Positions 26,940-36,068 of a stretch of DNA of 64,000 nucleotides are shown here, one piece after another. The DNA comes from CAVXZE01 sp963766175 (GTDB taxonomy: Bacteria; Myxococcota_A; UBA9160; UBA6930). The notes beneath the pieces were generated by a model. That model saw only the letters and a program-made list of their open reading frames with translations. It was not told the origin of the DNA and did no database searches. Position numbers and translations under genes: made by a program. Every line of letters starts with the position of its first letter. Position 1 is the first letter of the stretch. The stretch spans positions 1 through 64,000 of the forward strand of contig CAVXZE010000011.1 of assembly GCA_963766175.1 (NCBI GenBank). Direction: 5' to 3'.

Positions 26940-28224
26940 ATGGAAGCTGGAAAAGCGAGGCCGGGCTTTTACGGGTGGTGGCTGCTCTTCTTCCTCTGGA
27001 TCGTCTACACGATCCCCGTCGGCTTCGTCTTCTACGGCCCTCCCGTGCTGTATCCCTTCATGATCGAAGAGACGGGCTGGTCGCGGGGAGACATCATGGT
27101 GGGCTACGCGGCGATCATGCTGCTCACCGGTGTCGCCTCGCCCCTCGCAGCTTGGATGATTGGTCGTCTGGGTGTCAGGGTCACGCTCTTCGTCGGGGGG
27201 ATCGGCGTGGCCGCGATCAACTTCGCGATGTCGCTGATCGGTGACAGCTACCCGGCCTACATCACGCTGTGCGTTCTTCTCGGCCTGGTCGCGGCTCCCG
27301 CCACATTCATTCCCATCCAGACCGTGATCGTCTTCTGGTTCGACGCCCGTCGCGCTCTGGCACTGGGCCTGGTGCTGGGGGGCGGGGCCGTTGGTGGCTT
27401 CTTCGCGCCCCAGATCGTCAGCGCAGCCGTCCTGGGCGCTGGAGGAGACTGGCGGATCGGCTGGACCATCACCGGGGTCGCGGCGCTGGTCGGGGCGGTC
27501 GTGGCCATCCTCGCAGTGCGCAACCGGCCTTCGGACCTGGGCCAGCACCCGGATGGCCTGGCGCCGGAGCAGACCAAAGCGACGACCCAAGCGGCGAGAG
27601 CAGCTCGGACCTACCGCACGACGGTCGAGTGGACCCTCGCGGATGCATTGAGAACACCGGCGCTCTGGCTTCTCCTGGTCGCCGCGATCGGCACCTTCTG
27701 CCTTTGGCAGGTCCTCGTCACCCAAGGGCCCCTGCATCTGCAGGACAGGGGCTTCGAGCCCGGCACTGCGGCCTTCTTCTACAGCCTGGCGATTGGACTC
27801 AGTATCGTCGGTCGCTTCTCCGTCGCCGCGTTGGGTGACATCATCGAACCTCGCTTCATCTTCGCCTTCGCCCTGCTCTGCATCCTGATCGGAGGGGTGC
27901 TCTTCTGGTTCGTCTCACCCGACGTCATGTGGGTGGCCTATCTGTATCCGCTGCTGGCTGGCTTCGGCATGGGCGCCGCCTATATCTGCGAGGCGACCAT
28001 GGTCGGCAACTACTGGGGGCCCGAGATCTATCGCAAAGATCAGAGGAGTGACCGGGCCCATTGCGGTGATCTTCGAGGCTGGAGTGCCTCCGCTGGCGGG
28101 ATTCCTCTACGACGTTCAGGGCACCTATCTCACCATCATGATCATCACAGGGGTGGCCGCGATTCTCGCCCTCGTGGCGATTCTCCTGTGCACGCCACCG
28201 AAACCGATGGAGCGTCAAACCTAG
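26940..28224 (+). pseudogene. MFS transporter, one frameshift near the 3' end
   Basis: A third OFA-like major facilitator carrier, only distantly like the pair at 8.9-11.6 kb. It starts MEAGKARPGFYGWWLLFFLW and runs in frame to YICEATMVGNYWGPEIYR, where an extra A in AAA at 28035-28037 shifts the frame. The original frame resumes with KIRGVTGPIAVIFEAGVPPL and ends in CTPPKPMERQT at a TAG inside the palindrome CTAG (28221-28224). The repaired protein has 427 residues and twelve membrane helices. It is divergent from the PrpD/PrpB-like pair with about 195 bases between and probably carries their tri- or dicarboxylate substrate. Without the repair the frame runs far into the opposite-strand gene. 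Confidence 0.75.
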
Positions 28225-30473
28225 GGAGTGGCGAAGTCGACGAAGATCGGCGAGGACCAGGCGCGCGGCTCGTGCTCGGCCAGGCAGTCGCCGTCCTCAC
28301 CGTCAGCGTCATTGCAGAGGTCGACCTTCGCGCAGCGTCCCTCCTCGTCGTATTCACATCGGAGGTTCGCGGCGTTGATCCCGGGTGCCGGGGCTTCGAT
28401 GGCGCGCACGTAGTAGAGAGTGTCGCGGCCATCGGCCACGAACTCGGGGTCCTCGAAGGTGACGGCGCATCCGGCCGGGTCCGGCTCACACTCGAAGATG
28501 CGCCAGGGGGACTCGATCAGGGATGCCACCGGCTCGTCGGGGTGGTTCTGGGGCTGGATGCGGACCAGTTCGATGCGGGTGATGAGCCTCCGCTGGTCGG
28601 AGGGGTTGTAGCACTCCCCTTTGCAGAGGAACTGCAGTCGCTCCTCGCTCAGGCTGTTGACCGCGTAATCCGGGCAGCCCGGCGCCTGCTCGAAAGAGCC
28701 CACCGCGCGAACCCGGAAGATCGGGTTCGAGCTCATCTCGGTCTGGCTGCCCATGGGAATCTCCGTTCCCCTGGAGCCGGGCGGGTTGAGCAGGTGGAAC
28801 CAGAGCAGGATCCGCGGCCCGGTGGTTCCGTAGACCTCCTTGCGCACCAGGGATTGCCAGATCGCCTCGCGGTCGCGGCCCTCGGCGTGGGCGGCGATCA
28901 GGCCACCGGTCAGGAAGAACGAGGCCTGGCGCTCGGTCTCGAAGAGCTGGAAGCCGGAGAGCTCCGTCGTCTCCGGGTCGAAGGGCCGCGACTCGGCTAC
29001 CGGCTCTTCCGGGTCGCTCGCGAAGAGCGCGGCCACGGGGTCGGCATCGCCTCGGGTTCGCTCCCGGGACTCGGTATTTCCGTGCCGGGATACCTCCTTG
29101 TAGCCGGTGCCGCCGCGGGCATAGTGATTGTCGCTGGAGCTCACGAAGCCGAAGCGGGCGCGTCTGGGCTGGCTCGGATCGTCGAAGTTCCGGAGCGCCA
29201 TGATGTACTGTGCCGAGCCCGCGGGCCGGTAGTTGAAGGCGGGCTGGTCGCAGTCGCGGCACTGACCCGCGTCGAGCCACTCCTCGGCCCTCGCGCCCGG
29301 CACGGTGAGGTGCGCCTGCTCGCCGGCCGCCGCTGCATTGGCCCGGGCCTCGACGGCTCGCTGCTCGCACTCGTCTTCCGCCAGTCCCTCTTCGAGGCAG
29401 CGCCCGCGGATGATCTCGCCCGCTTGCCAGCAGGTGGGCAGGTAGTTATCGGAGGGCTCCGGGCAGAACACCTCCCCGTTCTCGTCGAATCGGACCGCGC
29501 GGAAGTCGCGGTACTCGTCGGAGTTGCCGTGACCCGAGTAGATCTCGAGCAATGTCTGACGGTCCGGGTCGTCCTCCGCCGCGGTGAGCTGCTTGTCCCA
29601 GCTGGAGCCGGGCGGTGTGTAGAAGCCCCAGGTGGTGCCGTGGGGGATCACGATCGCATCGTGGCCCCACTCGTCGAGCTTTCGGAACAGCTCGCCGGGA
29701 GTCCCCGCGCTCTCCACGCAGTCCTTCGGCAGCTCGCGGACGGGAACGTCGAGCGCGCACTCCTGGAGTCCGCTGTGCTCTGCGATGAAGGTGGCGAAGT
29801 CGTGATAGCGCCGGTCCCTGCCCATCAGGGTGAGAAGGCCCACGCCGAAGGAGGGCTGGGGCATCCCGCGGCGCAGGCGCTCCAGAGTGCTCCTCGCCGC
29901 AATCGGCCGGGCCGGGACGAGCTCGTCCTCGGTGTGCCCCAGGATCACGTTCTTGTGCCCGTAGTGGTCCTCCGGCGTGTTTCCCACCTGGGTCCACTCC
30001 CAGCCCACGAAGGCCACCGTGTCCGGATTCTTCGGATCCGCCGCCACCTGGTTGCACTGGCGCATCGACTCCAGCGTCTCCGCCCAGTTGCGCGCGGTCA
30101 GGCCCTCGGCGTGGTCGGTGATGGACCAGAAGTCGAGAGCCGAGCAGTAGCGGGCGAAGTCGCAGGCATCGGCCTGGGGATGGGCGCCTTCCCCCTGCGA
30201 CATGGGCAGGCTCGAGATGAAGGCGTCGAAGGAGACGGTCGTGTGGACGTGGACATCCCCAAACAGGATCTGCTTGGGTTTCTGCACGCCGATGGTATCG
30301 GCGGCGGATGCGACGTCACCCGTGCGTTGACTGACCACGGCCGAGGGGCGCGGCTCCTCTGTCACCTTGCCGGGCCCCTCGTGCCGACCGAAGCAGCCCC
30401 TACCCGAGGCAAACACCAGCCCGACGGCGCAGACCAGCAAGACAGCAACCCCCGTCAGCAAACGCTTGAGCAT
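28221..30473 (-). CDS. DUF3604 protein (PHP-like), exported
   Basis: A 750-residue DUF3604 protein. It starts with a signal or anchor segment (MLKRLLTGVAVLLVCAVGLV), followed by FGDVHVHTTVSFDA, the H-x-H metal site of the PHP-like fold, then ITDHAEG, YGHKNVILGH and SSDNHYARGGTGYKE. Several cysteine pairs near the C-terminus (FLCKGECYNPS and CRDCDQP) suggest disulfides in the periplasm. Members are predicted metal-dependent phosphoesterases or hydrolases, but none has a firm biochemical role that I can cite. Its stop overlaps that of the convergent MFS gene in CTAG. It is divergent from the aminomutase-like gene at 30662, with a perfect TATAAT box between. Confidence 0.8.
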   Translation of the reverse strand: MLKRLLTGVAVLLVCAVGLVFASGRGCFGRHEGPGKVTEEPRPSAVVSQRTGDVASAADTIGVQKPKQILFGDVHVHTTVSFDAFISSLPMSQGEGAHPQADACDFARYCSALDFWSITDHAEGLTARNWAETLESMRQCNQVAADPKNPDTVAFVGWEWTQVGNTPEDHYGHKNVILGHTEDELVPARPIAARSTLERLRRGMPQPSFGVGLLTLMGRDRRYHDFATFIAEHSGLQECALDVPVRELPKDCVESAGTPGELFRKLDEWGHDAIVIPHGTTWGFYTPPGSSWDKQLTAAEDDPDRQTLLEIYSGHGNSDEYRDFRAVRFDENGEVFCPEPSDNYLPTCWQAGEIIRGRCLEEGLAEDECEQRAVEARANAAAAGEQAHLTVPGARAEEWLDAGQCRDCDQPAFNYRPAGSAQYIMALRNFDDPSQPRRARFGFVSSSDNHYARGGTGYKEVSRHGNTESRERTRGDADPVAALFASDPEEPVAESRPFDPETTELSGFQLFETERQASFFLTGGLIAAHAEGRDREAIWQSLVRKEVYGTTGPRILLWFHLLNPPGSRGTEIPMGSQTEMSSNPIFRVRAVGSFEQAPGCPDYAVNSLSEERLQFLCKGECYNPSDQRRLITRIELVRIQPQNHPDEPVASLIESPWRIFECEPDPAGCAVTFEDPEFVADGRDTLYYVRAIEAPAPGINAANLRCEYDEEGRCAKVDLCNDADGEDGDCLAEHEPRAWSSPIFVDFATP

Positions 30474-30551
30474 CGACCAGTCCTCCCGGCGGAGATCCTA
30501 CCTGAAAATTCGGGTCTGCCGAGAGTCGGCGGAGAAGACTTCCGAAGCGGC

Positions 30552-30557
30552 TATAAT
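30552..30557 (+). promoter_or_regulatory. possible -10 box (TATAAT)
   Basis: A perfect TATAAT hexamer lies in the 188-base divergent gap before the aminotransferase ATG at 30662. No good TTGACA-like -35 box is seen 16-18 bases upstream, so the call rests on the single hexamer in a GC-rich background. Confidence 0.35.
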
Positions 30558-30661
30558 CGCTATCGCTGGGCAGCTTGGAGGGCCAAGCTGGGTGGCTCGT
30601 GGCCAGGCAAGAAGCCAACCAGAGAAACCGGCGGCTACCGCTGTACGAGGGCAATGGAATC

Positions 30662-32002
30662 ATGAAAAGCGAGAAGAGCGTCCTGCTGACCCAGAAGTTC
30701 AACCAGCTCTACCCCACGGGCCACAGCAATTTCCGCATCCCGGTGGCGGTTTCCCAGCACCGGGTCTTCCTCGAGCGGGGCCAGGGCAGTCGCTTGTGGG
30801 ATGTCGATGGCAACGAGTACATCGACTACCTGGGTGCGATGGGGCCGAGCATCCTCGGACACCGTCATCCCGAGTACATCCAGTCCCTGAAGGACTTCAT
30901 GGACGAACGCTCCATTTCGGTGGGCTCGGGTGTGTTCTTCTCAGGGGATGACATCGAGGTAGCCGAGAAGCTTCTGCAGCACGTTCCCTGCGCCGAGAAG
31001 GTCAAGTTCTGCGTGACCGGGACCGAGGCGGTTCAACTGGCCATCCGTCTGGCTCGCGCCTACACCGGGCGGCCGCGCTTCATCCGGTTCGGCGGCCACT
31101 ACCACGGCTGGATGGACAACGTGCTCGGCGGCACCGTCGACCCGAAACCCGAAGGCCGGCCCTTCGCGGTGGACGATCCCGACTCGGATCCCATGGCCGA
31201 TACCTATTTCACCCGGGGCAAGGCGTCGGGTGCGGTCGAGGAGAGCTTCCTGCTTCCCTGGAACGATCTCGAAGCGCTGGAGGAAACCCTGAAGAAGTAC
31301 GGCGAGGAAGTGGCTCTGATTCACTTCGAGGCCCTGGTCTGCAATCACTTCTGTCTGATGCCGCGTCCGGGATATCTGGAGCGGATCCGGGAGCTCTGCG
31401 ACGAGTACGGCATCGTGATGAGCATCGACGAGGTCATCACCGGCTTCCGGATGGGTCTCGACGGCGCCCAGGGCCACTTCGGCGTGACGCCCGACATCTC
31501 CACGCTCGGCAAGGCCGTCGCCGGGGGAATGCCCTTCTCGGCAGTGGTGGGCAAGGCCGAGATCCTGGACCAGCTGAAGGAAGGTACGGTTCTCGGTCCC
31601 GGCACCTTCAACGGCTATCCCCTGGGCATGCGCGCTGCGCTAGCCACCCTCAGGATCCTGGACAGAAACAACGGTGCGGTCTACCAGGAGATGGAGGCCG
31701 TGCAGGACGAGTTGATGCGGGGTCTCAAAGAGTTGGCAGAGAAGCACGGCCTGCCGATGCGGATCCAGGGGGCCAGGGGCGTCTTCTTCACCATGTTCGG
31801 CCTGGACCCCGATACCGTCGCCTACACGGATGAGGACCTGGAGGGCATCGACTTCGGTCTGTACCTGAAGTTCTGGGCGGAAATGCAGCAGCAGGGAGTG
31901 ATCACCCTGGTCGGCGGTCGCTGGTATCCGTCCATCGCCCATACGCGCGCCGACGTGGAACAGACTCTGGATGCGGCCGACCGGGTGATGTCCGGGATGT
32001 AA
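30662..32002 (+). CDS. class III PLP aminotransferase (GSA aminomutase-like)
   Basis: A 446-residue fold-type I PLP enzyme similar to glutamate-1-semialdehyde 2,1-aminomutase. The N-terminal YPTGHSNFRIPV and LWDVDGNEYIDYLGAMGPSI, the VTGTEAVQLAIRLAR cofactor loop, SIDEVITGFRMG and the Schiff-base lysine K284 (STLGKAVAGGMPF) are all present. True HemL proteins are close in length, but the extra DPKPEGRPFAVDDPDSDP insertion and the missing haem neighbours argue for a catabolic or biosynthetic aminotransferase of another substrate. Residues before ATG 30662 do not match the family. It stands alone on its strand. Confidence 0.82.
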   Translation: MKSEKSVLLTQKFNQLYPTGHSNFRIPVAVSQHRVFLERGQGSRLWDVDGNEYIDYLGAMGPSILGHRHPEYIQSLKDFMDERSISVGSGVFFSGDDIEVAEKLLQHVPCAEKVKFCVTGTEAVQLAIRLARAYTGRPRFIRFGGHYHGWMDNVLGGTVDPKPEGRPFAVDDPDSDPMADTYFTRGKASGAVEESFLLPWNDLEALEETLKKYGEEVALIHFEALVCNHFCLMPRPGYLERIRELCDEYGIVMSIDEVITGFRMGLDGAQGHFGVTPDISTLGKAVAGGMPFSAVVGKAEILDQLKEGTVLGPGTFNGYPLGMRAALATLRILDRNNGAVYQEMEAVQDELMRGLKELAEKHGLPMRIQGARGVFFTMFGLDPDTVAYTDEDLEGIDFGLYLKFWAEMQQQGVITLVGGRWYPSIAHTRADVEQTLDAADRVMSGM

Positions 32003-32021
32003 GCGGGTAGAGCGCTCCGCG

Positions 32022-33698
32022 CTAGAAGTTGCGCTTCATCGGCTTGATCCGGCTCCGGTCGCGGATCTTGTGCACGGTGAGGGCCTGCCGGATCTCCGTC
32101 AGCAAGGCGAAGGTCTCGCGTCCCTCCTCGGCGCGGAACGACTCTGGCGTCTCGAGCCGCAGGGCGGCGCGCTCGAGACGCCAGAAGGGAACGCCGAACT
32201 CCGCGATGGCCTCTGACTTGGGCAGCGGGCCTGTCTCGCGGATTCGGGCGAGCAGGGCGCGGAGCCCACCGCGCGCGGTCTCCCGGTCGCCGGCCACCAC
32301 ATCGAAGAACCCCTCGGCGCTTCGGTAGGGGTGCACGAAGTTCGTCTCGTAGAAGTAGAGCCAACGCCCCAGCTCGGTGGGTTGGAACTCCACCTCCCAG
32401 CGATAGTCGCCGGCGTAGCGCGCGTCCACCACGTGGTGCTCGCCGCGCGGCGAGACGAAGGTCCATGGCACGTGTTGCTCCTCCGCTGGCCCGGTGGTCA
32501 GCCAGGTGTCGCGGAACTCGCTCCGGAACGGCTGGCCGAGCGGCAACGGATCGTGCGCGGCGACGAGCCGCACCCGGACCGGCGAGCCCGACACCTGGAC
32601 GGGATGGGCCGCAGCTCGCCAGGCGTCGTCCTCGCCCCCACGAACTTCGAGGATCGGGCGCTCGTGACCCTCCTCGGGAACGAAGCTCGCCGCGACGAGC
32701 TGTGCGCCGGTCTCAGCGAGAGCGGGCAGCTCGAGCGTGCGGCCGTGCTCCAGGTGGATCTCGCGCTCCACGCGGATCAGCTCATCGGGGCTCTCCCACT
32801 CCAGAACCAGCCTCGGGCGCCGCGCCGGGTTGCGCGAGCTTCCCGCATTGCCGGAGTAGTACTCGAAGAGGGTGTAGGGCTCGTCCTCCGTGTAGTCGTC
32901 GAGCTTCACCAGAAACAGCAGCGGATTGCCGGCGCGGCCGCGACGCTCGACGTAGGCCGCCAGCGCCTCGGACTCGAAGACGACAGTCTGCTGCGGTGCG
33001 ATCCAGCTCGCTTCGGCCAAGGGCATCGCATCGGTATCCGCATCGGGATGGTCGTCGGATGCGAAGCCCACTCCGGGGAGACCCCACTCCTCCTCCGCGT
33101 ATGCGCGCTCCGTCCACAAGACGTCCCCTGGTTCCGGCGGGTCCGTGTTGTTGCGCCGCGCTCCACCCCGGCCCGGGTTCCAGTCCTTGCGCACCGCGTA
33201 CAGGAAGAGTGTCAGCGGTCGCTTCGGGCCGTTCTCGATCGCGAGCGCCAGGCTGGCGCGGTGTACGCGCGCCCGCGGCGGCAGCAGGACGCCCTCCCAG
33301 CGCTGGATCGAGCGGAACAGCTCCACCTCGCCGGCCTTCGAGTGCATCTGCCGGCGACCCGCCCGGACGTGTACCTGCCCCGGCTGGTTCACGCCGTACA
33401 TGAACCGCCCATCGAGAAAGCCGCGGAGGTCATTGTCCTCCATCCCCCGGTAGTCCGGTCCGTTCACGAACACCGAAGTCTGGCGCAGCAACTCGCTGCC
33501 GGTGACGGCGCCGTCGCCGTACACGCCCACTCGCAGCAGACCCTTGACGCTGGCGGGCGACGGAGCGGGGCCGACCCGCTCTGGCTCGACCTGCTGCTCC
33601 TGGCAGCCTCCCCAGATCGTAGATGCGAGAAACAGCGCCCCGACCAGTCTGACGGACAGTCTGCCGGGCCACCTCCGCCTCGGAGAAGACCCCACCAT
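32022..33698 (-). CDS. multidomain lipoprotein, unknown function
   Basis: A 558-residue predicted lipoprotein with a lipobox IWGGC at about residue 32. Residues ~125-305 resemble a DNRLRE-type beta domain: RVHRASLALAIENG, then a W-x-E-rich part and VLEWESPDEL at the end. Residues ~400-475 (WTFVSPRGEHHVVDARYAGD and WEVEFQPTELGRWLYFYETN) look like the beta-sandwich DUF5060 found before some glycosidases. No catalytic domain follows. The tail is a helical, basic segment. It starts 5 bases after the ThiN-like gene. It is probably an outer-surface or periplasmic binding protein. The domain matches are by eye and tentative. Confidence 0.6.
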   Translation of the reverse strand: MVGSSPRRRWPGRLSVRLVGALFLASTIWGGCQEQQVEPERVGPAPSPASVKGLLRVGVYGDGAVTGSELLRQTSVFVNGPDYRGMEDNDLRGFLDGRFMYGVNQPGQVHVRAGRRQMHSKAGEVELFRSIQRWEGVLLPPRARVHRASLALAIENGPKRPLTLFLYAVRKDWNPGRGGARRNNTDPPEPGDVLWTERAYAEEEWGLPGVGFASDDHPDADTDAMPLAEASWIAPQQTVVFESEALAAYVERRGRAGNPLLFLVKLDDYTEDEPYTLFEYYSGNAGSSRNPARRPRLVLEWESPDELIRVEREIHLEHGRTLELPALAETGAQLVAASFVPEEGHERPILEVRGGEDDAWRAAAHPVQVSGSPVRVRLVAAHDPLPLGQPFRSEFRDTWLTTGPAEEQHVPWTFVSPRGEHHVVDARYAGDYRWEVEFQPTELGRWLYFYETNFVHPYRSAEGFFDVVAGDRETARGGLRALLARIRETGPLPKSEAIAEFGVPFWRLERAALRLETPESFRAEEGRETFALLTEIRQALTVHKIRDRSRIKPMKRNF

Positions 33699-33703
33699 CT
33701 CCG

Positions 33704-34300
33704 TTACTTTGCCTCCGTTCCTTGTTCTGATCTTGCGGTGGTGTACGCCTCGGCGATCGCGATGGCCTTTCGGGCCACGTCGACAGCGGTCTCGCCGAGC
33801 AAGATGATCGCGCCCTCGCGCGCATGCCCGCCCTCGGTGTAGGCGATGCTCAGCTTCTCCTCATCCGAGTAGACCTCCTTGAAGGTCCGACACAGACCCG
33901 CCATCCGAGCTTCCGGATCCGCGGCGCCGGAAAGGACAGGCTCGAGCGACTTCGTCTCCAGACCCATCCGCTCGATCACGGCCACGAGCTCGGGACGATA
34001 CTTGACCTCGAGGGCAGCCCGCAGATTGGTCATCTCGCGCCGCACCGCCAGGATGATGCGAGCGGTGTAGTGAGAGCCACCGAGCGCGGGGCGAGCGGCT
34101 GCACGGGGCTTCCCAAAGACGTTGGTGATCCGCCCGGGGACGCCGACCACGTCCTCGGGACCTTCGGAGCGCTCAAGACACATCACCAGATTGCTGCGAA
34201 TCTCGGGGATCAGGGAGGCGAAGGCAGCAGCGCCCTCCAGCAGGGCGAGACCCTCCAGGACATTCCCCAGGACGTAGTAGCGATCCTCTTCCGGCGTCAT
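33704..34300 (-). CDS. ThiN-like (thiamine-phosphate synthase family) protein
   Basis: A 198-residue protein whose start, YYVLGNVLEGLALLE then LIPEIRSNLVMCL and PEDVVGVPGRITNVFGKP, follows the pattern of the archaeal ThiN domain, which joins the pyrimidine and thiazole moieties to make thiamine phosphate, usually as the tail of ThiD-ThiN fusions. The later ARIILAVRREMTNLRAALEV and ITNVFG segments agree. Here it is free-standing, with no thiamine genes in view, and is followed directly by a lipoprotein gene. It may act as a true synthase, or as a sensor domain reused elsewhere. The DNA-binding part seen in ThiR regulators is absent. Confidence 0.6.
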   Translation of the reverse strand: MTPEEDRYYVLGNVLEGLALLEGAAAFASLIPEIRSNLVMCLERSEGPEDVVGVPGRITNVFGKPRAAARPALGGSHYTARIILAVRREMTNLRAALEVKYRPELVAVIERMGLETKSLEPVLSGAADPEARMAGLCRTFKEVYSDEEKLSIAYTEGGHAREGAIILLGETAVDVARKAIAIAEAYTTARSEQGTEAK

Positions 34301-34402
34301 CGCGCAGCTCTCCTATCCATTCTCTCCGGCGATTGGCCGATACCGCAGGGCGTTTCCTACGGCAACATCAGCCTGGCTCGAGGCCGTCTGAAGATGCGAA
34401 GT

Positions 34403-35608
34403 CTAACCGATCGAGGAGCGCCGATGAACCGCCGCCTCCATCCGCTCGAGAATCTCCACCAGAATGGTCCGTGAGGTCGCGAAGTTGATCCGCGCGAACC
34501 CCTTCCCCTGTGTACCGAATTCATTCCCCCCGGTAAGGGCCACGCGCCCATGCTCGAGAAAGAAACTGGAGGGATCCGCGGGAAGTCCGAGGTCGCGACA
34601 GTCGAGCCAGGCCATGTAGGTGGCTTCGGGCAGCAGGACGTGGAGGTCCGGAATCCGGCTGGCGAAGAAGTCCATCACCAGGTCGCGATTCTCCAGCAGG
34701 TAGGCCAGCACCACATCGAGCCAGGTCTGTCCCTGGGTCCACGCGGTGTAGGTCGCCACATCGTCGAGAATGCCGGGATGTCCGAGAGCGTGGGGTGGTA
34801 GATCCCGAAACGGCTGCTGCAACCGGTCGCTGCCGAATACGGCAAACGCGCAGGGTAGCCCGGCCAGGTTGAACGACTTGCTGGCCGAGGTGAGCGTGAT
34901 GGTGCGCTCCGCGAGCTCGGGGCCCAGGGTGGCGAACGGGACGTGCCGGTGCCCGGGGAATGTGAGCTCGGCGTGGATCTCGTCCGAGACCACGATCAGG
35001 TCGTGCTCCAACGCCAACTCGCCGAGGGCCAGGAGTTCCTCCCGCTCGAAGGCGCGGCCCGTCGGATTGTGCGGATTGCAGAGCAGGATCAGTCGGGTGT
35101 CAGGCTTGAGCTTCGCACGGAGATCGTCGAAGTCGATCTCGTAGCGACGCGCTCCGCGCACCAGGCTGCTCTCGTCCACGCGCCGGCCACTGCGCTCGAC
35201 GGCCGCCAGGAAGGGCGGGTAGATTGGCGTCTGCAGAACGACACCCTCGCCCGGGCGGCTGTGAAGGAGCACGGAGACGTCGAGTCCCTGCAAGAGGTTG
35301 ACCAGAGGCATGACTCGTTTCGGCTCGATCTGCCAGGAGAACCGCTCGGCCATGCGCGAGACGAGGGCGGCTCGGAGATGCGGCGACAGCGGCACGATGT
35401 GGTAGCCGAAGTCGTGGCGCCCGACGAGGTCGCGAATCGCCCGGTGGACCGGCGGTGCCACAGGAAAGTCCATGTCGGCGACCCAGGCCGGCAGTACCTC
35501 ATCGCCGAAGAGCCGCCACTTGATCCGGCTCGAACGATGCATCTCGGCGGCGGTGAGCGAGTCGAGCGCTCGTCGAATCTCACTGCGCTCCGCGGCTTCC
35601 TCGGACAT
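34403..35608 (-). CDS. PatB/MalY-type C-S lyase/aminotransferase
   Basis: A 401-residue fold-type I PLP enzyme of the PatB/MalY cystathionine beta-lyase group, which cleaves C-S bonds of cysteine conjugates or acts as an aminotransferase. Diagnostic segments are LPAWVADMDFPVAPPV, DFGYHIVPLSPHL, LLCNPHNPTGRAF, VVSDEIHAEL and the Schiff-base lysine K244 in TSASKSFNLAGL. The ATG at 35608 is set by GGGAG 8 bases before, which lies inside the end of the small upstream reading frame, so the two are probably coupled. Cytoplasmic. The substrate is unknown. Confidence 0.85.
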   Translation of the reverse strand: MSEEAAERSEIRRALDSLTAAEMHRSSRIKWRLFGDEVLPAWVADMDFPVAPPVHRAIRDLVGRHDFGYHIVPLSPHLRAALVSRMAERFSWQIEPKRVMPLVNLLQGLDVSVLLHSRPGEGVVLQTPIYPPFLAAVERSGRRVDESSLVRGARRYEIDFDDLRAKLKPDTRLILLCNPHNPTGRAFEREELLALGELALEHDLIVVSDEIHAELTFPGHRHVPFATLGPELAERTITLTSASKSFNLAGLPCAFAVFGSDRLQQPFRDLPPHALGHPGILDDVATYTAWTQGQTWLDVVLAYLLENRDLVMDFFASRIPDLHVLLPEATYMAWLDCRDLGLPADPSSFFLEHGRVALTGGNEFGTQGKGFARINFATSRTILVEILERMEAAVHRRSSIG

Positions 35609-35611
35609 TCT

Positions 35612-35807
35612 CTACTCCCTCTGGAGCTCCTCGATCCTGTTCTCGAGGGTTTCGACGAGCTTCGCGAAGCCCTCGTATCACATTCGCCGCGACCATAAGC
35701 CCGATCCCGATGGTGAGCAACTGGGCGAGGCTGGAGATGCCGAGGTGGTGGGACAGCGCCAGCGTCGCCACGTAGGCGGTCGTCGTCAGTGCGGTGATCG
35801 AACCCAT
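35612..35807 (-). pseudogene. small membrane/coiled-coil protein, one frameshift
   Basis: A short reading frame in two pieces. The first piece, from ATG 35807, gives a hydrophobic stretch (ATLALSHHLGISSLAQLLTI then GIGLMVAANV). After one extra base near 35678 the frame continues with YEGFAKLVETLENRIEELQR and stops at 35612, three bases before the PatB start. Joined, it has 64 residues: one or two membrane helices and a charged coiled-coil tail. I do not recognise a family. The ribosome-binding site is poor. The tail codons contain the Shine-Dalgarno sequence of patB, which argues that this tail is a real coding end. Confidence 0.4.
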
Positions 35808-35858
35808 CCTGGATGCTGTGGTCCGCCGTGGCTCGACAGGGGGTGTCCATTGGGCAGT

Positions 35859-36068
35859 CGATTCCCCTTTCCTGGCCTGCCGAGCGGTTTGTATGTTGTG
35901 GCGGTCAGTGAAGAGGTCAAGTGCGGCCAGATCGTGAGCCGCCACTACTTCGACCAATAGCTCGCCATCTATCGAGGCGACGACGGCGTCGTCCGTATCG
36001 CGGAGGCCTTCTGTCGGCACCTCGGCCGGGTCGGCAAGGTCGAGGGCAACATCCTGTGCTGCGGATAG
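35859..36068 (+). pseudogene. remnant of a Rieske oxygenase N-terminal domain
   Basis: A degraded fragment of a Rieske-type ring-hydroxylating oxygenase. It reads RFPFPGLPSGLYVVAVSEEV, then KCGQIVSRHYFDQ, a TAG stop at 35958-35960, then LAIYRGDDGVVRIAEAFCRH, LGRVGKVEGNIL and a second stop at 36066. The C-x-H ligand pair (AFCRHLG) survives. The glycine-histidine loop that normally follows is shortened by about six residues, and the second C-x2-H pair is lost. A stop by substitution plus in-frame loss shows real decay rather than read error. It lies in a scar between the PatB unit and the glycyl-radical activase. Confidence 0.65.

Noticed and set aside
26826..30665. A plus-strand open frame of about 1280 codons
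   Set aside because: It is the MFS gene running out of frame after the 28035 insertion and then reading the antisense of the DUF3604 gene, whose minus-strand frame has a signal peptide and family motifs.
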